NCBI GenBank assembly: GCA_025451215.1 | Contig: JANWKU010000025.1 | Location: 1 to 34,396 of the forward strand | Source: Terriglobales bacterium | GTDB taxonomy: Bacteria > Acidobacteriota > Terriglobia > Terriglobales > Acidobacteriaceae | DNA length: 34,396 nucleotides | Direction: 5' to 3' | Notes under the pieces: generated by a model | The model's input: the letters and a program-made list of their open reading frames with translations, nothing else | Database searches by the model: none | Told to the model about the DNA's origin: nothing | Position numbers and translations under genes: made by a program | Part shown: positions 16,786 to 24,605 of the stretch, one piece after another | Layout of the letters: each line of letters starts with the position of its first letter | How positions within the stretch are numbered: position 1 is the first letter of the stretch

Positions 16786-17554
16786 GATCTTCTTTGAGCA
16801 CGAACGCTGGGGCCGAAACCTTGGGTGGTCGGCGGGATTCCATTGCGGAATTGCCATTGCCATCGTGCTCTACGCTGTAATTTCCCCCGGCGGATCTTCC
16901 ACGTGGGGAGAAGGCGGAGGCGGCACGGCAATTGGCGTGAGTATCGTGAATACTGTTCCCTTGCCCGCCAATCCCGTCAAGACTCAAAACGTGCTGGCCA
17001 CGGAATCAAAGGGATTGTCGGAATCTCAGCCGAAGCCTAAGCAAGAAGACCAGGACGCGATTCCTATTGCCGACAAGCACGCAAAGCCCAAACCCAAGCA
17101 GCAAGTCAGCGAGACTCTGCGCAAACCGCAACCTCAGCCACAACAGCAAACTGATAATTCCGTTCCTTACGGAGAAGGTGGACCTTCCACCACTTTGTAT
17201 GGGTCCTTTAACGCAGGGCCAGTGAGTGCGGGCTTCAATTTCACCGGCGGCGGAGGCGACTTCGGCACTCGATTTGCCTGGTATGTGCGCGTTATTTCCC
17301 AGAAGGTACATGAAAACTGGCTAGCCTATGAAGTGGACCCTAGTATTCGCGATGCTAACCGTTTCTATCTTACTTTTGACGTAACACGTGATGGGCGGCC
17401 GACGAATATCCATGTGGAGCAGTCGAGCGGGATACCGTCCCTGGATCTTTCCGCCGTACGTGCTCTGCAGCGTATTGACACATTTGGTCCATTGCCCTCG
17501 GATTATTCAGGAAATAAGGTTTCCGTTGAGTTCTCGTTCGATTACAAAAAGTAA
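16772..17554 (+). CDS. TolA/TonB-type energy transducer
   Basis: This 260-residue protein would carry force from TolQR in the inner membrane to Pal/TolB at the outer membrane. The transmembrane helix (about 19-37) contains the S20-x3-H24 motif, which in TonB and TolA contacts the stator. A glycine-rich stretch and a proline/lysine/glutamine-rich linker (about 75-130) follow. From about 165 comes a TonB-like C-terminal domain (RFYLTFDVTRDGRPTNIHVEQSSG, LDLSAVRALQRI). The ATG at MASAEIF has GGAA upstream and overlaps tolR by 14 bp; an upstream TTG is less likely. By context it plays the TolA role although its C-terminal domain looks more TonB-like, so no symbol is given. Confidence 0.85.
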   Translation: MASAEIFFEHERWGRNLGWSAGFHCGIAIAIVLYAVISPGGSSTWGEGGGGTAIGVSIVNTVPLPANPVKTQNVLATESKGLSESQPKPKQEDQDAIPIADKHAKPKPKQQVSETLRKPQPQPQQQTDNSVPYGEGGPSTTLYGSFNAGPVSAGFNFTGGGGDFGTRFAWYVRVISQKVHENWLAYEVDPSIRDANRFYLTFDVTRDGRPTNIHVEQSSGIPSLDLSAVRALQRIDTFGPLPSDYSGNKVSVEFSFDYKK

Positions 17555-17699
17555 TGCGATTTATACGATAAGGATGTTCAGGATGATTGGCAGTCCACAA
17601 AGCAAAGTATCAAACGCCCGTACAATACTAGGCAACTTATCTTCTTCAGTACCTCGTAGTACGATATATCTTTCCAACGAAGCACGCACTTCAACAGGA

Positions 17700-19061
17700 A
17701 TGACTGCCAGCAGTTGTTTTTCAATTCGCCGCCGCATCCCTCTTCGAATTTGTGTTTGCATCTTTGTTTTGCTGGCGTCTTTTTCCTGTTTCGCTCAGGA
17801 TTGGGTCAAGACCGGCACCAGCCTGGGCGCGGAGAAAATCCGGCTCGCCGCGACCGATTTCAAAGCTTCCACGCAAGACCCCAAAAATGCCGAGCTGCAG
17901 AAAATATTCAACGATACGTTGTGGAACGATCTCGACAACGCCGGTATTTTTGATCTTGTCTCCAAAAGCTTTTATCCCTTGGGCCAGGTAGGCGCTCCCG
18001 CGGACGTGAACTTCACCGCCTGGAGCGCTCCGCCTCCCAATGCAGCCATGCTTGCTTTTGGGAATCTGGGAGTTTCAGGAAACAATGTCACCGTTCAAGG
18101 CTGGCTTTATGATGTAAAGAATCCCGTGCAGCCCCAGGTAATTGGCAAGCAATACCAGGATGCGGCGACCGCGGACGCCACCGGCACCCTCGCCCATAAG
18201 TTCGCCGATGAGATTATTTTCCGCTTAGGAGGCGGCATTGCCGGCGTAGCTGAAACTAAAATCTATTTTGTCAGCAGCCGCACTGGTCATAAAGAAATTT
18301 GGGCCATGGATTACGACGGTCAAAACCAGCATCAGATTACTCATCTCGGCTCGATCTCGTTGTCGCCCGCAGTTTCACCTGACGGTTCCCGCGTTGCTTT
18401 CAGTTCTTTAGTGAAAGGTGGCTGGGACATCGAGATTTATTCGTTAGATCTGAATCGGCTGGTCGCATTTCCACGGATGAGTGGGACGAACTTGTCACCT
18501 TCGTGGTCTCCCGACGGAGCCAAGCTGGCATTTTCCTCGTCACGCTCCGGCGATCCTGAAATTTATATTGCCGACTCAAACGGACGAAGCCTGAAGCGCC
18601 TAACCGATTTCAAAGGACCAGACGTTTCTCCCTCATGGAACCGCAAGAGCGGCGCGGAGATTGCCTGGACCAGCGGACGCAGCGGATTGCCGCAGATGTA
18701 CAGCATGTCCTCCGACGGCACCAACGTGCAGCGATATACAGACCAGGGGTACGCTGTTTCCCCCTCTTGGTCTCCCAGTGGTCAGCTTCTTCTGTTTTCC
18801 TGGATTCGCCACTATGGCCCTGGCGCTCCTGGCGGCGCGGACATTTACATCATGGACATTGCCAGCAAAAAATGGGTGCAGCTTACGCACGACTCGGGAC
18901 GCAACGATTTTCCATCCTGGGCCCCGGATGGCAGGCATATAGTGTTTGAATCCAACCGCGCGGGTGGAGAACAAATTTGGTCCATGCTCGCGGACGGCTC
19001 GCAGCAGAAACAACTTACAACAGCAGGGCACAATACAGAACCAAACTGGAGTTGGAAGTAA
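17700..19061 (+). CDS. tolB: Tol-Pal system beta-propeller protein TolB
   Basis: TolB is the periplasmic partner of Pal, 453 residues from the chosen start. A signal peptide (RRRIPLRICVCIFVLLASFSCFAQ) precedes an N-terminal alpha/beta domain of about 170 residues. A beta-propeller of PD40-type repeats follows: EIWAMDYDGQNQHQITHL, SPAVSPDGSRVAFSS, PSWSPDGAKLAFSSSRSG, FPSWAPDGRHIVFESNRAGGEQIW. The frame stays open far upstream into tolA, with other Met codons at 17574 and 17583, but only the ATG at 17700 places a signal peptide at the N-terminus. The 145-bp gap after tolA is long for this operon and may hold an extra promoter. Confidence 0.92.
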   Translation: MTASSCFSIRRRIPLRICVCIFVLLASFSCFAQDWVKTGTSLGAEKIRLAATDFKASTQDPKNAELQKIFNDTLWNDLDNAGIFDLVSKSFYPLGQVGAPADVNFTAWSAPPPNAAMLAFGNLGVSGNNVTVQGWLYDVKNPVQPQVIGKQYQDAATADATGTLAHKFADEIIFRLGGGIAGVAETKIYFVSSRTGHKEIWAMDYDGQNQHQITHLGSISLSPAVSPDGSRVAFSSLVKGGWDIEIYSLDLNRLVAFPRMSGTNLSPSWSPDGAKLAFSSSRSGDPEIYIADSNGRSLKRLTDFKGPDVSPSWNRKSGAEIAWTSGRSGLPQMYSMSSDGTNVQRYTDQGYAVSPSWSPSGQLLLFSWIRHYGPGAPGGADIYIMDIASKKWVQLTHDSGRNDFPSWAPDGRHIVFESNRAGGEQIWSMLADGSQQKQLTTAGHNTEPNWSWK

Positions 19062-19163
19062 ATTTCATAACGGCTTTTTATTTTATTCCTGCAGGTTGCT
19101 GCGCAAGTCGGCTCCGGCCTGCAAAACCGCGCCACAGAACTTTATTCGTTTGGGAGGAGAAGG

Positions 19164-19901
19164 GTGAAGCAGCTAAATTTGAAGGGGATTTCGCTTACAT
19201 TCGCGTTGGGCGCCATGATGTTATTAAGCGCCTGCCACAAGAAAGCGGCGCCACCGCCGCCACCACCACCACCGCCACCGGCCGCGCCTACTGCATCATT
19301 AAGCGCGAGTCCTGATACAGTGCAATCCGGTCAGGCCGTCACGCTTACATGGCAGACCACCAATGCCACCGACGTCAGCGTTGAAGGCATTGGCGCGGTA
19401 CAAGCCAACGGTTCGCAGCAAGTTTCGCCGACCGAGTCCACAACCTACACACTTACAGCCAAAGGCCCCGGCGGTTCACAGCAGGCAACCGCACGCGTGA
19501 CGGTATCGGCTCCGCCACCACCGCCCCCCCCGCCAGCGCCCACAGCCACCGAGTCGGAACTCTTCTCGCAAAATGTGAAGGACATTTACTTCGATTACGA
19601 CGGCTCGGCGATCCGCGGAGATCAGCAAGCAGCCTTGCAGAGTGATATTGAATTCCTCAAGCAGCATCCGGATATCAAGTTCACTGTAGAAGGCCACTGC
19701 GATGAACGCGGCTCAACCGAATACAACCTGGCCTTGGGCGATAACCGTGCCACAGCCGTGAAGAATGGTTTAACGCAAGGTGGAATTTCCGCCGATAGCG
19801 TAAAGACCATCAGCTATGGCAAAGAAAAGCCATTTTGCTCCGAATCGAATGAGGCCTGCTGGCAACAAAACCGGCGCGCCCATTTCGTTTACCAGCAGTA
19901 A
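19164..19901 (+). CDS. pal: Peptidoglycan-associated lipoprotein Pal with inserted Ig-like domain
   Basis: Pal anchors the outer membrane to peptidoglycan. The 245-residue protein has a lipobox LSAC with lipidated C24, a run of 10 prolines (30-39), an Ig-like module (about 42-115, with SASPDTVQSGQAVTLTWQTT and STTYTLTAKGPGG), a second run of 8 prolines (117-124), and a C-terminal OmpA/Pal domain (about 130-245). That domain has IYFDYDGSAIRGDQ, VEGHCDERGSTEYN and LGDNRA, the peptidoglycan-binding residues. E. coli Pal is about 170 residues and lacks the Ig-like part. The start is GTG behind a strong GGAGGAGAAGG ribosome binding site. A hairpin terminator follows, so the core operon probably ends here. 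Confidence 0.95.
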   Translation: MKQLNLKGISLTFALGAMMLLSACHKKAAPPPPPPPPPPAAPTASLSASPDTVQSGQAVTLTWQTTNATDVSVEGIGAVQANGSQQVSPTESTTYTLTAKGPGGSQQATARVTVSAPPPPPPPPAPTATESELFSQNVKDIYFDYDGSAIRGDQQAALQSDIEFLKQHPDIKFTVEGHCDERGSTEYNLALGDNRATAVKNGLTQGGISADSVKTISYGKEKPFCSESNEACWQQNRRAHFVYQQ

Positions 19902-19920
19902 TTTAAGCAATCGCTTACTG

Positions 19921-19949
19921 AAGGGGCGGCGCCTTCGGCTCCGCCCCTT
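19921..19949 (+). terminator. Hairpin terminator after pal
   Basis: AAGGGGCGG and CCGCCCCTT form a 9-bp stem, with an inner GCC/GGC stem of 3 bp after one mismatch. The T-run that follows is poor (TTATCC), so efficiency is uncertain. The symmetric AAGG/CCTT ends would also allow action on the other strand. Confidence 0.7.
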
Positions 19950-20081
19950 ATCCATTTAGTGTCACCTTACGCCGCAGGCCTTTGAAAACACCCGCCCGGC
20001 GCGCTATTCTGCCCTTGGAGTTTCCAGCATCTTAGATCGCGTCCGAATCTGCGAATTCGGTATCACCAAAGAGACGTAATT

Positions 20082-20906
20082 ATGAGAGTCCAGACTATGA
20101 AAATCCGGCGATTTTTCCCTGTTCTTGCCCTCGCAGTAGCAATGATTTGCGCCAGCGTCACACCCGCATTCGGCGTGAGCAAAGAGATCGTCCAACTGCA
20201 GACCCAGGTGGACAATCTTCAGGCCCAGATGTCGCGATTGCAGCAATCGCTCGACGAAAGCATGGGCGTCATGAAGAGTCTGATAAACCAGAACACCGAC
20301 AGCATGAACAAGGCCACCACGGCCATCTCGAATTTGCAAACATCCCTACAGAAACAGCAGGCGGACAGCGGCACCCATTCCGACCAGCTCTCCGGTCAAA
20401 TCCAGGCACTGAATGATTCGCTGGATGAATTAAAGGCCCGCCTCGCCAAGATCAGCAAACAGTTCGACGACATGCAATCCGCGCAACAGAACATCACTGC
20501 GCAGCAGACACAGGCCATGCAACAGCAGCAAGCGCCTCCGCCAGACGTTCTTTACAACAACGCGCTGCGCGACTATCAGGCGGCGAAATATGACATCGCG
20601 ACGCAGGAATTCTCCGACTACATCAAGTATTACCCCACCACCGACCTCGCTGGAAACGCCTACTTCTACCTGGCTGAAATCCAGTACCGCGCGGGCAACT
20701 ACCCTGAAGCCATTAAGAACTATGACCAGGTACTGCAAAACTTCCCCACGGGAAACAAGACGCCTTCCGCGGAGCTGAAAAAAGGATTTGCGCAGATTGA
20801 ACTGGGCCAGAAGCAGGATGGTATTGCGACGCTCCATCACGTGATCCAGCGCTATCCAAAAACCAACGAGGCGTTGCAAGCGCGGGAGCGACTGCAAAAG
20901 CGATAG
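20082..20906 (+). CDS. cpoB: Cell division coordinator CpoB/YbgF-like protein
   Basis: This periplasmic protein of 274 residues usually accompanies Tol-Pal and coordinates outer-membrane constriction with peptidoglycan synthesis. A signal peptide (RRFFPVLALAVAMICASVTPAFG) is followed by a coiled coil at about 33-135 (repeated leucine/glutamine heptads) and then TPR repeats at about 155-274 (LYNNALRDYQAAKYDIATQEFSDYIKYYP, AGNAYFYLAEIQYRAGNYPEAIKNYDQVLQNFP, AELKKGFAQIELGQ). Translation may start at the first ATG or five codons later (20097). It lies 180 bp beyond pal with a terminator between, so it probably has its own promoter. def follows after 24 bp. Confidence 0.9.
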   Translation: MRVQTMKIRRFFPVLALAVAMICASVTPAFGVSKEIVQLQTQVDNLQAQMSRLQQSLDESMGVMKSLINQNTDSMNKATTAISNLQTSLQKQQADSGTHSDQLSGQIQALNDSLDELKARLAKISKQFDDMQSAQQNITAQQTQAMQQQQAPPPDVLYNNALRDYQAAKYDIATQEFSDYIKYYPTTDLAGNAYFYLAEIQYRAGNYPEAIKNYDQVLQNFPTGNKTPSAELKKGFAQIELGQKQDGIATLHHVIQRYPKTNEALQARERLQKR

Positions 20907-20930
20907 ACAAGAGAGCGAGCGATTCCCACC

Positions 20931-21554
20931 GTGCGGCTCAAGATCGTACAGGCCGGAGAAGAAGTATTGCGCAAGCAGGCGCGAGCGCTCACGCGCGACG
21001 AAATACTAAGTCCCCAAATTCAGCAACTCATCGAGCACATGCGTGACACCATGCGTGACGCGCCCGGCGTCGGCCTTGCAGCGCCCCAAATTGGAGAATC
21101 TCTGCAACTTGCCGTTATCGAAGACCGCGCCGAATATCAGCGTGAATTGACTTCCGAACAACTTGCAGCACGTGGAAGAAAGCCAGTCCCCTTTCACGTG
21201 CTGGTAAATCCGAGATTTACAATTGGCAATAATCAGAATGAAAACAACGGCAACACGGGAAACAGTTCGAATACTTTCTTCGAAGGCTGCTTGAGCGTTT
21301 CTGGCTACACCGCGTTGGTGAGCCGCTCAAACGCCGTAACCGTTGAGTGCCTCAACGAACGCGCCGAGCCCGTGACCATTGTCGCTACCGGATGGTACGC
21401 CCGCATCCTGCAACATGAAATTGACCACTTAAATGGAATCCTGTACGTGGACCGCATGCAACCTCGTACCTTAACTACTCTGGAAAACGCCCGTCGCATC
21501 TGGAAGGACGCACCCATCACAGAAGTGCAAGCGCGCCTCAGCGCGAAATCTTAG
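20931..21554 (+). CDS. def: Peptide deformylase
   Basis: This enzyme removes the formyl group from the N-terminal methionine of new proteins. All three metal-site motifs are present: GVGLAAPQIG (46-55), EGCLS with C120, and HEIDH (162-166). The protein is 207 residues, longer than the usual ~170. Extra residues lie at about 66-90 (DRAEYQRELTSEQLAARGRKPVP) and in an asparagine-rich loop at about 100-115, just before the EGCLS motif. The start is GTG, 24 bp after cpoB, so the two are likely co-transcribed. Active-site motifs are intact, so it should be functional. Confidence 0.95.
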   Translation: MRLKIVQAGEEVLRKQARALTRDEILSPQIQQLIEHMRDTMRDAPGVGLAAPQIGESLQLAVIEDRAEYQRELTSEQLAARGRKPVPFHVLVNPRFTIGNNQNENNGNTGNSSNTFFEGCLSVSGYTALVSRSNAVTVECLNERAEPVTIVATGWYARILQHEIDHLNGILYVDRMQPRTLTTLENARRIWKDAPITEVQARLSAKS

Positions 21555-21611
21555 AGACAACGGCCACGCACCGCCTCGAATCAAAACTTCAACATTTGAC
21601 GAGGAGTTCCC

Positions 21612-22058
21612 ATGAAAACACCATTTCTGCTTGGCCGTCTTATTTTCGGCGGATTTTTTATCTATAGCGGCATCCACCACTTCACCGAACATAAAATGAT
21701 GACCGGTTACGCCGGATCAAAAAATATTCCAATGCCCGACAAAGCGGTTGCCGCAACCGGGGCCGCGCTGGTGTTGGGCGGAGCCAGCATCCTTGCCGGA
21801 GTAAAGCCGCGACTGGGCACCGCTGCCGTCATCGGCTTTCTCGCGGGAGTCTCCCCTGTAATGCACGATTTCTGGCACAAGGAAAATCCGCAGGAGCGCA
21901 CGGCTGAAATGATCAATTTCACTAAGAATATGGCCCTTCTGGGCGGCGCAATGGCGTTAATGGGCGTTGAGGAGCCTTGGCCAGTCAGCGTTCCCGTGGC
22001 GCGCCCGAAACCAGCCGCGCGCCTTCGGAAGTTATTCAGTCATCGCGCCGTCGCCTAG
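21612..22058 (+). CDS. DoxX family membrane protein
   Basis: This small inner-membrane protein of 148 residues has about four hydrophobic segments: LLGRLIFGGFFIYSGIHHF, AVAATGAALVLGGASILAG, GTAAVIGFLAGVSPVMHDFW and MALLGGAMALMGV. The opening GRLIFGGFFIYSGIHHFTEH and the HDFW block fit the DoxX/DoxD family, linked in different bacteria to thiosulfate or redox metabolism; the precise role is unknown. It has a clear GAGGAG ribosome binding site 5 nt before the ATG, lies 57 bp after def and converges on the aminotransferase. Confidence 0.88.
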   Translation: MKTPFLLGRLIFGGFFIYSGIHHFTEHKMMTGYAGSKNIPMPDKAVAATGAALVLGGASILAGVKPRLGTAAVIGFLAGVSPVMHDFWHKENPQERTAEMINFTKNMALLGGAMALMGVEEPWPVSVPVARPKPAARLRKLFSHRAVA

Positions 22059-22074
22059 TATCAACGCAGTACCC

Positions 22075-22144
22075 GTGTGGCGCGGACACTCCTGTCCGCG
22101 AAGCACCAATGAACACTGATGACGGGCGTTCCCGCCCGTCGTAT
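22075..22144. repeat. Pair of YTCC-loop hairpins (REP-like), likely bidirectional terminator
   Basis: Two palindromes of identical design sit 20 nt apart: CGCGGACA-CTCC-TGTCCGCG (22081-22100) and GACGGGCG-TTCC-CGCCCGTC (22121-22140), each an 8-bp perfect stem with a 4-nt pyrimidine-TCC loop. The first is framed by GTG/CAC outside a small internal loop. They occupy the gap between two convergent genes. The second stem is followed by GTATTTATTT on the plus strand, so it may stop transcription from doxX. Confidence 0.7.
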
Positions 22145-23320
22145 TTATTTCTCCAAATAGTCCAATACCCTGCGCATCCCTTCATGGAATTCATCTTCCG
22201 GCACAATCAAACTCACCACCAAATATCCGTCGGACGGAAAATCATAGAAATGTCCTGGATGAACAAGCACGGAACGATCCCGGAGCAATCGAATGACTAA
22301 GTCCTCATCCGTCTGCGTGGCGGGAACTCGCAGCACTGCATACCACCCGCCCTCCACATGCAAGCGAGTACAACTTTTCTGACCGGTAAGCTGGCGGTCG
22401 AGTTCTTGCAAGTTAGCCTGCGTGCGGTTCAGCAACGCGGGTTGAATACGCCTTCTCTGTTCCAACATCGCGTTGGCAGCCAATTGAACTGGCGCGCTCA
22501 TAGACAAATAAGTGTCGGCAATCACTTCCAGCCGCGCGAGCGCCTCGTTTGCGATGTCTGGCGGTCCGCTGGTCGCGATCCATGCGAGCTTCATCTGCGG
22601 CAAACCGGAGATTTTGGAAACGCCACTCAAGGTAAACGTCAGGGCTCCGTTATTTGTCGCAAAACTTTCAGGCCGCTCACGGTCCAGCGGATAATCCAAA
22701 AACACTTCATCCACAATCAGCGCCACACCACGTTTGCCGCAAAAGGCATTCAATGCCCACCGCTCCTCATTCTTCACATATGAGCCCGTGGGATTATTCG
22801 GATTCACCAGCACAATGGCCCGCGTACGCTCAGTCATTGCCTGCTCGATTGAAGGCAAATCCATCTGCCAGCCGTGGTCATAGAGCAGCGGATATGGAAC
22901 CAGCTTCACATCCTGCAGGTCGGCCAAAAATTCAAATAGCGGATAGCTCGGCTTCGGCACCAGAACCTCGTCGCCGGGATCGCACAATAACCGAAACACA
23001 TACGAGTAGCCTTCGCTGGTGCTTGTGGTCAGAATTAACGACTCCGCATCTACCTCGGCCCGCCGTTCGCCGTAGTAGGCGCGCACGCTCTCCCGCGCCA
23101 GGAGCAAGCCCTTCGATTGTGGATCGTAATCGGCAATTCTTGGATCAGCGAGCGCCTTCGCAATTTCCCGCTGATCGTGCGTCAAATCAACGAGCAGCCC
23201 TGCTCGCGTAGGGTTTGACACCGTCAGGTCGAGGATTTCCCCACCCGCAACGGCAAACTCCCGCTGCGCCTCCGTAAACCGATTGACCGTAAGCTTCCAA
23301 CCCGTACGTCTGGAAAACAT
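22145..23320 (-). CDS. Pyridoxal-phosphate-dependent aminotransferase, class I/II
   Basis: This fold-type I aminotransferase has 391 residues. The PLP lysine is K236 in SGVSKISGLPQMKLAW, the cofactor aspartate lies in VDEVFLDYP (about 204), and LVNPNNPTGS (about 171-180) is the usual asparagine motif. SGPPD and the following helices match the aspartate/alanine aminotransferase group. The amino acid substrate cannot be told from sequence alone. The ATG is preceded by a TATCAT box ending 8 nt upstream and no ribosome binding site, so the mRNA may be leaderless. It converges on doxX and diverges from the 2-hydroxyacid dehydrogenase. Confidence 0.88.
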   Translation of the reverse strand: MFSRRTGWKLTVNRFTEAQREFAVAGGEILDLTVSNPTRAGLLVDLTHDQREIAKALADPRIADYDPQSKGLLLARESVRAYYGERRAEVDAESLILTTSTSEGYSYVFRLLCDPGDEVLVPKPSYPLFEFLADLQDVKLVPYPLLYDHGWQMDLPSIEQAMTERTRAIVLVNPNNPTGSYVKNEERWALNAFCGKRGVALIVDEVFLDYPLDRERPESFATNNGALTFTLSGVSKISGLPQMKLAWIATSGPPDIANEALARLEVIADTYLSMSAPVQLAANAMLEQRRRIQPALLNRTQANLQELDRQLTGQKSCTRLHVEGGWYAVLRVPATQTDEDLVIRLLRDRSVLVHPGHFYDFPSDGYLVVSLIVPEDEFHEGMRRVLDYLEK

Positions 23321-23328
23321 AAGTCAAC

Positions 23329-23334
23329 ATGATA
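23329..23334 (-). promoter_or_regulatory. -10-like box upstream of the aminotransferase
   Basis: Minus strand TATCAT (one mismatch to TATAAT) ends 8 nt before the ATG. No good -35 is seen. Low confidence alone; it follows the same geometry as four other genes in the window. Confidence 0.3.
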
Positions 23335-23415
23335 CGGGAACCACATAGCTGGGGATGCGTCTGAATTCTGATATGTAGGCTAGTTCGAAAACATCTTCCA
23401 AAAACTGCTACCCGC

Positions 23416-23431
23416 TGGACGTTCCCGCCCA
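23416..23431. repeat. Degenerate third YTCC-loop hairpin
   Basis: TGGACG-TTCC-CGCCCA repeats the loop and stem layout of the pair at 22081-22140 with one mismatched base pair. It lies on the other side of the aminotransferase gene, just upstream of the dehydrogenase start. Confidence 0.4.
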
Positions 23432-23449
23432 CTCACGGTAAAAAGAAGC

Positions 23450-24559
23450 ATGAAGCCAAACTTTCGCGTCTTTGCTACTTGCGATTTCGGCGAGGCGCTC
23501 AATCTGCTCCGGCAGCGCGGATATGAGGTCGAAGTGTATGCCAACCCCGATCCGCCGCCTAAGAGCCTCATCCTTGAAAAAGTTCGCTCAGGCATTGACG
23601 GCCTTATCTCAAGCCTGCGTGACAAAATTGACGCGGAAGTCTTTGAAGCAGGCAAAGGCACTCTCAAAGTTGTCTCGCAGTATTCGGTTGGTGTGGATAA
23701 CATCAACCGCGCCGACGCCAATCGCTACAAAATCCCTTTCACCAATACACCCGACGTTCTTACCGAAGCGACCGCTGAGTACGCCTTCTTCATGCTCGGA
23801 GCATTGGCGCGACGGCTTTGGCAGGCCGAACGCATGACCCGCGAAAACCATTGGGACTCGTGGCATCCGTCGTTGCCCTTCCTTGGCAATGAGGTGACCG
23901 GAAAAACTATCGCTGTTATTGGCACGGGCCGAATCGGACAAGCGATGATCAAGAAATGCGTCGGCTTTGACATGAACGTTCTCTGTTATCAAGCAGGGCG
24001 CGAGAACACGAAATTTGCCGGTGCCATCCAGGAAATCATGGATCTGCGCCATCACCATGGCCTCACAGCACATAAGCAATGGATTAAATACGTAAGTTTT
24101 GAAGACGCACTTCGCCAAGCCGACTTCGTCAGCCTCCATGTCCCTTTATTGCGCGAGAGTGAAAGCCCCAACCCTACCTATCACATGCTGAATGAACACA
24201 CCCTTCGCCTGATGAAGCCCTCGGCCATGATCATAAATACCGCACGTGGCCCCGTCATTGACGAAGTCGCGCTCGCGCGTGCGCTGAAAGAAAACTGGAT
24301 CGCTGGCGCCGCGTTGGATGTTTATGCTACCGAACCTCTGCCCGCCGACTCGCCTTTGCGCGACCCTGCTATCGAAGACCGGTGCCGCCTCTATCCCCAC
24401 CATGGCAGCGCAACCTACGAAACGCGATTGTCTCCAGACCCCAATCGAGGCATGTCTGGACGCTGCGTTCAAGGTTTAATTGATGTGCTTGAAAGCAATT
24501 ATGGAGGCGATCTCCCAAAAATGCCGTTCGTGGTGAACAAAGAAGCATTCGTCAAATAG
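23450..24559 (+). CDS. D-isomer-specific 2-hydroxyacid dehydrogenase
   Basis: This NAD(P)-dependent oxidoreductase of 369 residues interconverts a 2-keto acid and a D-2-hydroxy acid. The cofactor fold has GTGRIG (158-163). The catalytic triad is visible as R266 (NTARGPVIDE), E295 (ATEPLP) and H317 (YPHHGSAT). About 30 residues are inserted after the second strand of the Rossmann domain (about 182-211, histidine-rich LRHHHGLTAHKQ), so the acidic residue that normally selects NAD is not obvious. The substrate (glyoxylate, hydroxypyruvate, phosphoglycerate or other) is not determined. The C-terminal ACT domain of SerA is absent. Confidence 0.88.
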   Translation: MKPNFRVFATCDFGEALNLLRQRGYEVEVYANPDPPPKSLILEKVRSGIDGLISSLRDKIDAEVFEAGKGTLKVVSQYSVGVDNINRADANRYKIPFTNTPDVLTEATAEYAFFMLGALARRLWQAERMTRENHWDSWHPSLPFLGNEVTGKTIAVIGTGRIGQAMIKKCVGFDMNVLCYQAGRENTKFAGAIQEIMDLRHHHGLTAHKQWIKYVSFEDALRQADFVSLHVPLLRESESPNPTYHMLNEHTLRLMKPSAMIINTARGPVIDEVALARALKENWIAGAALDVYATEPLPADSPLRDPAIEDRCRLYPHHGSATYETRLSPDPNRGMSGRCVQGLIDVLESNYGGDLPKMPFVVNKEAFVK

Positions 24560-24566
24560 GCGTGAC

Positions 24567-24595
24567 TTATCCGCGAGCTGATATCACCATATAAT
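24567..24595 (+). promoter_or_regulatory. Promoter of the lipase maturation factor homologue
   Basis: TTATCC (24567-24572), a 17-bp spacer and a perfect TATAAT (24590-24595) lie directly before the ATG at 24606. The predicted start site would be about 24602, leaving a leader of about four bases. Confidence 0.45.
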
Positions 24596-24605
24596 TCTCT
24601 CGTCC

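Noticed and set aside
17388..17699. Upstream extension of tolB into tolA
   Set aside because: It overlaps the tolA coding region in another frame and would bury the signal peptide 104 residues inside the protein.
22145..23320. Plus-strand frames opposite the aminotransferase
   Set aside because: The minus-strand frame has PLP lysine and all family motifs; the plus frames are low-complexity Arg/Pro/Ser.
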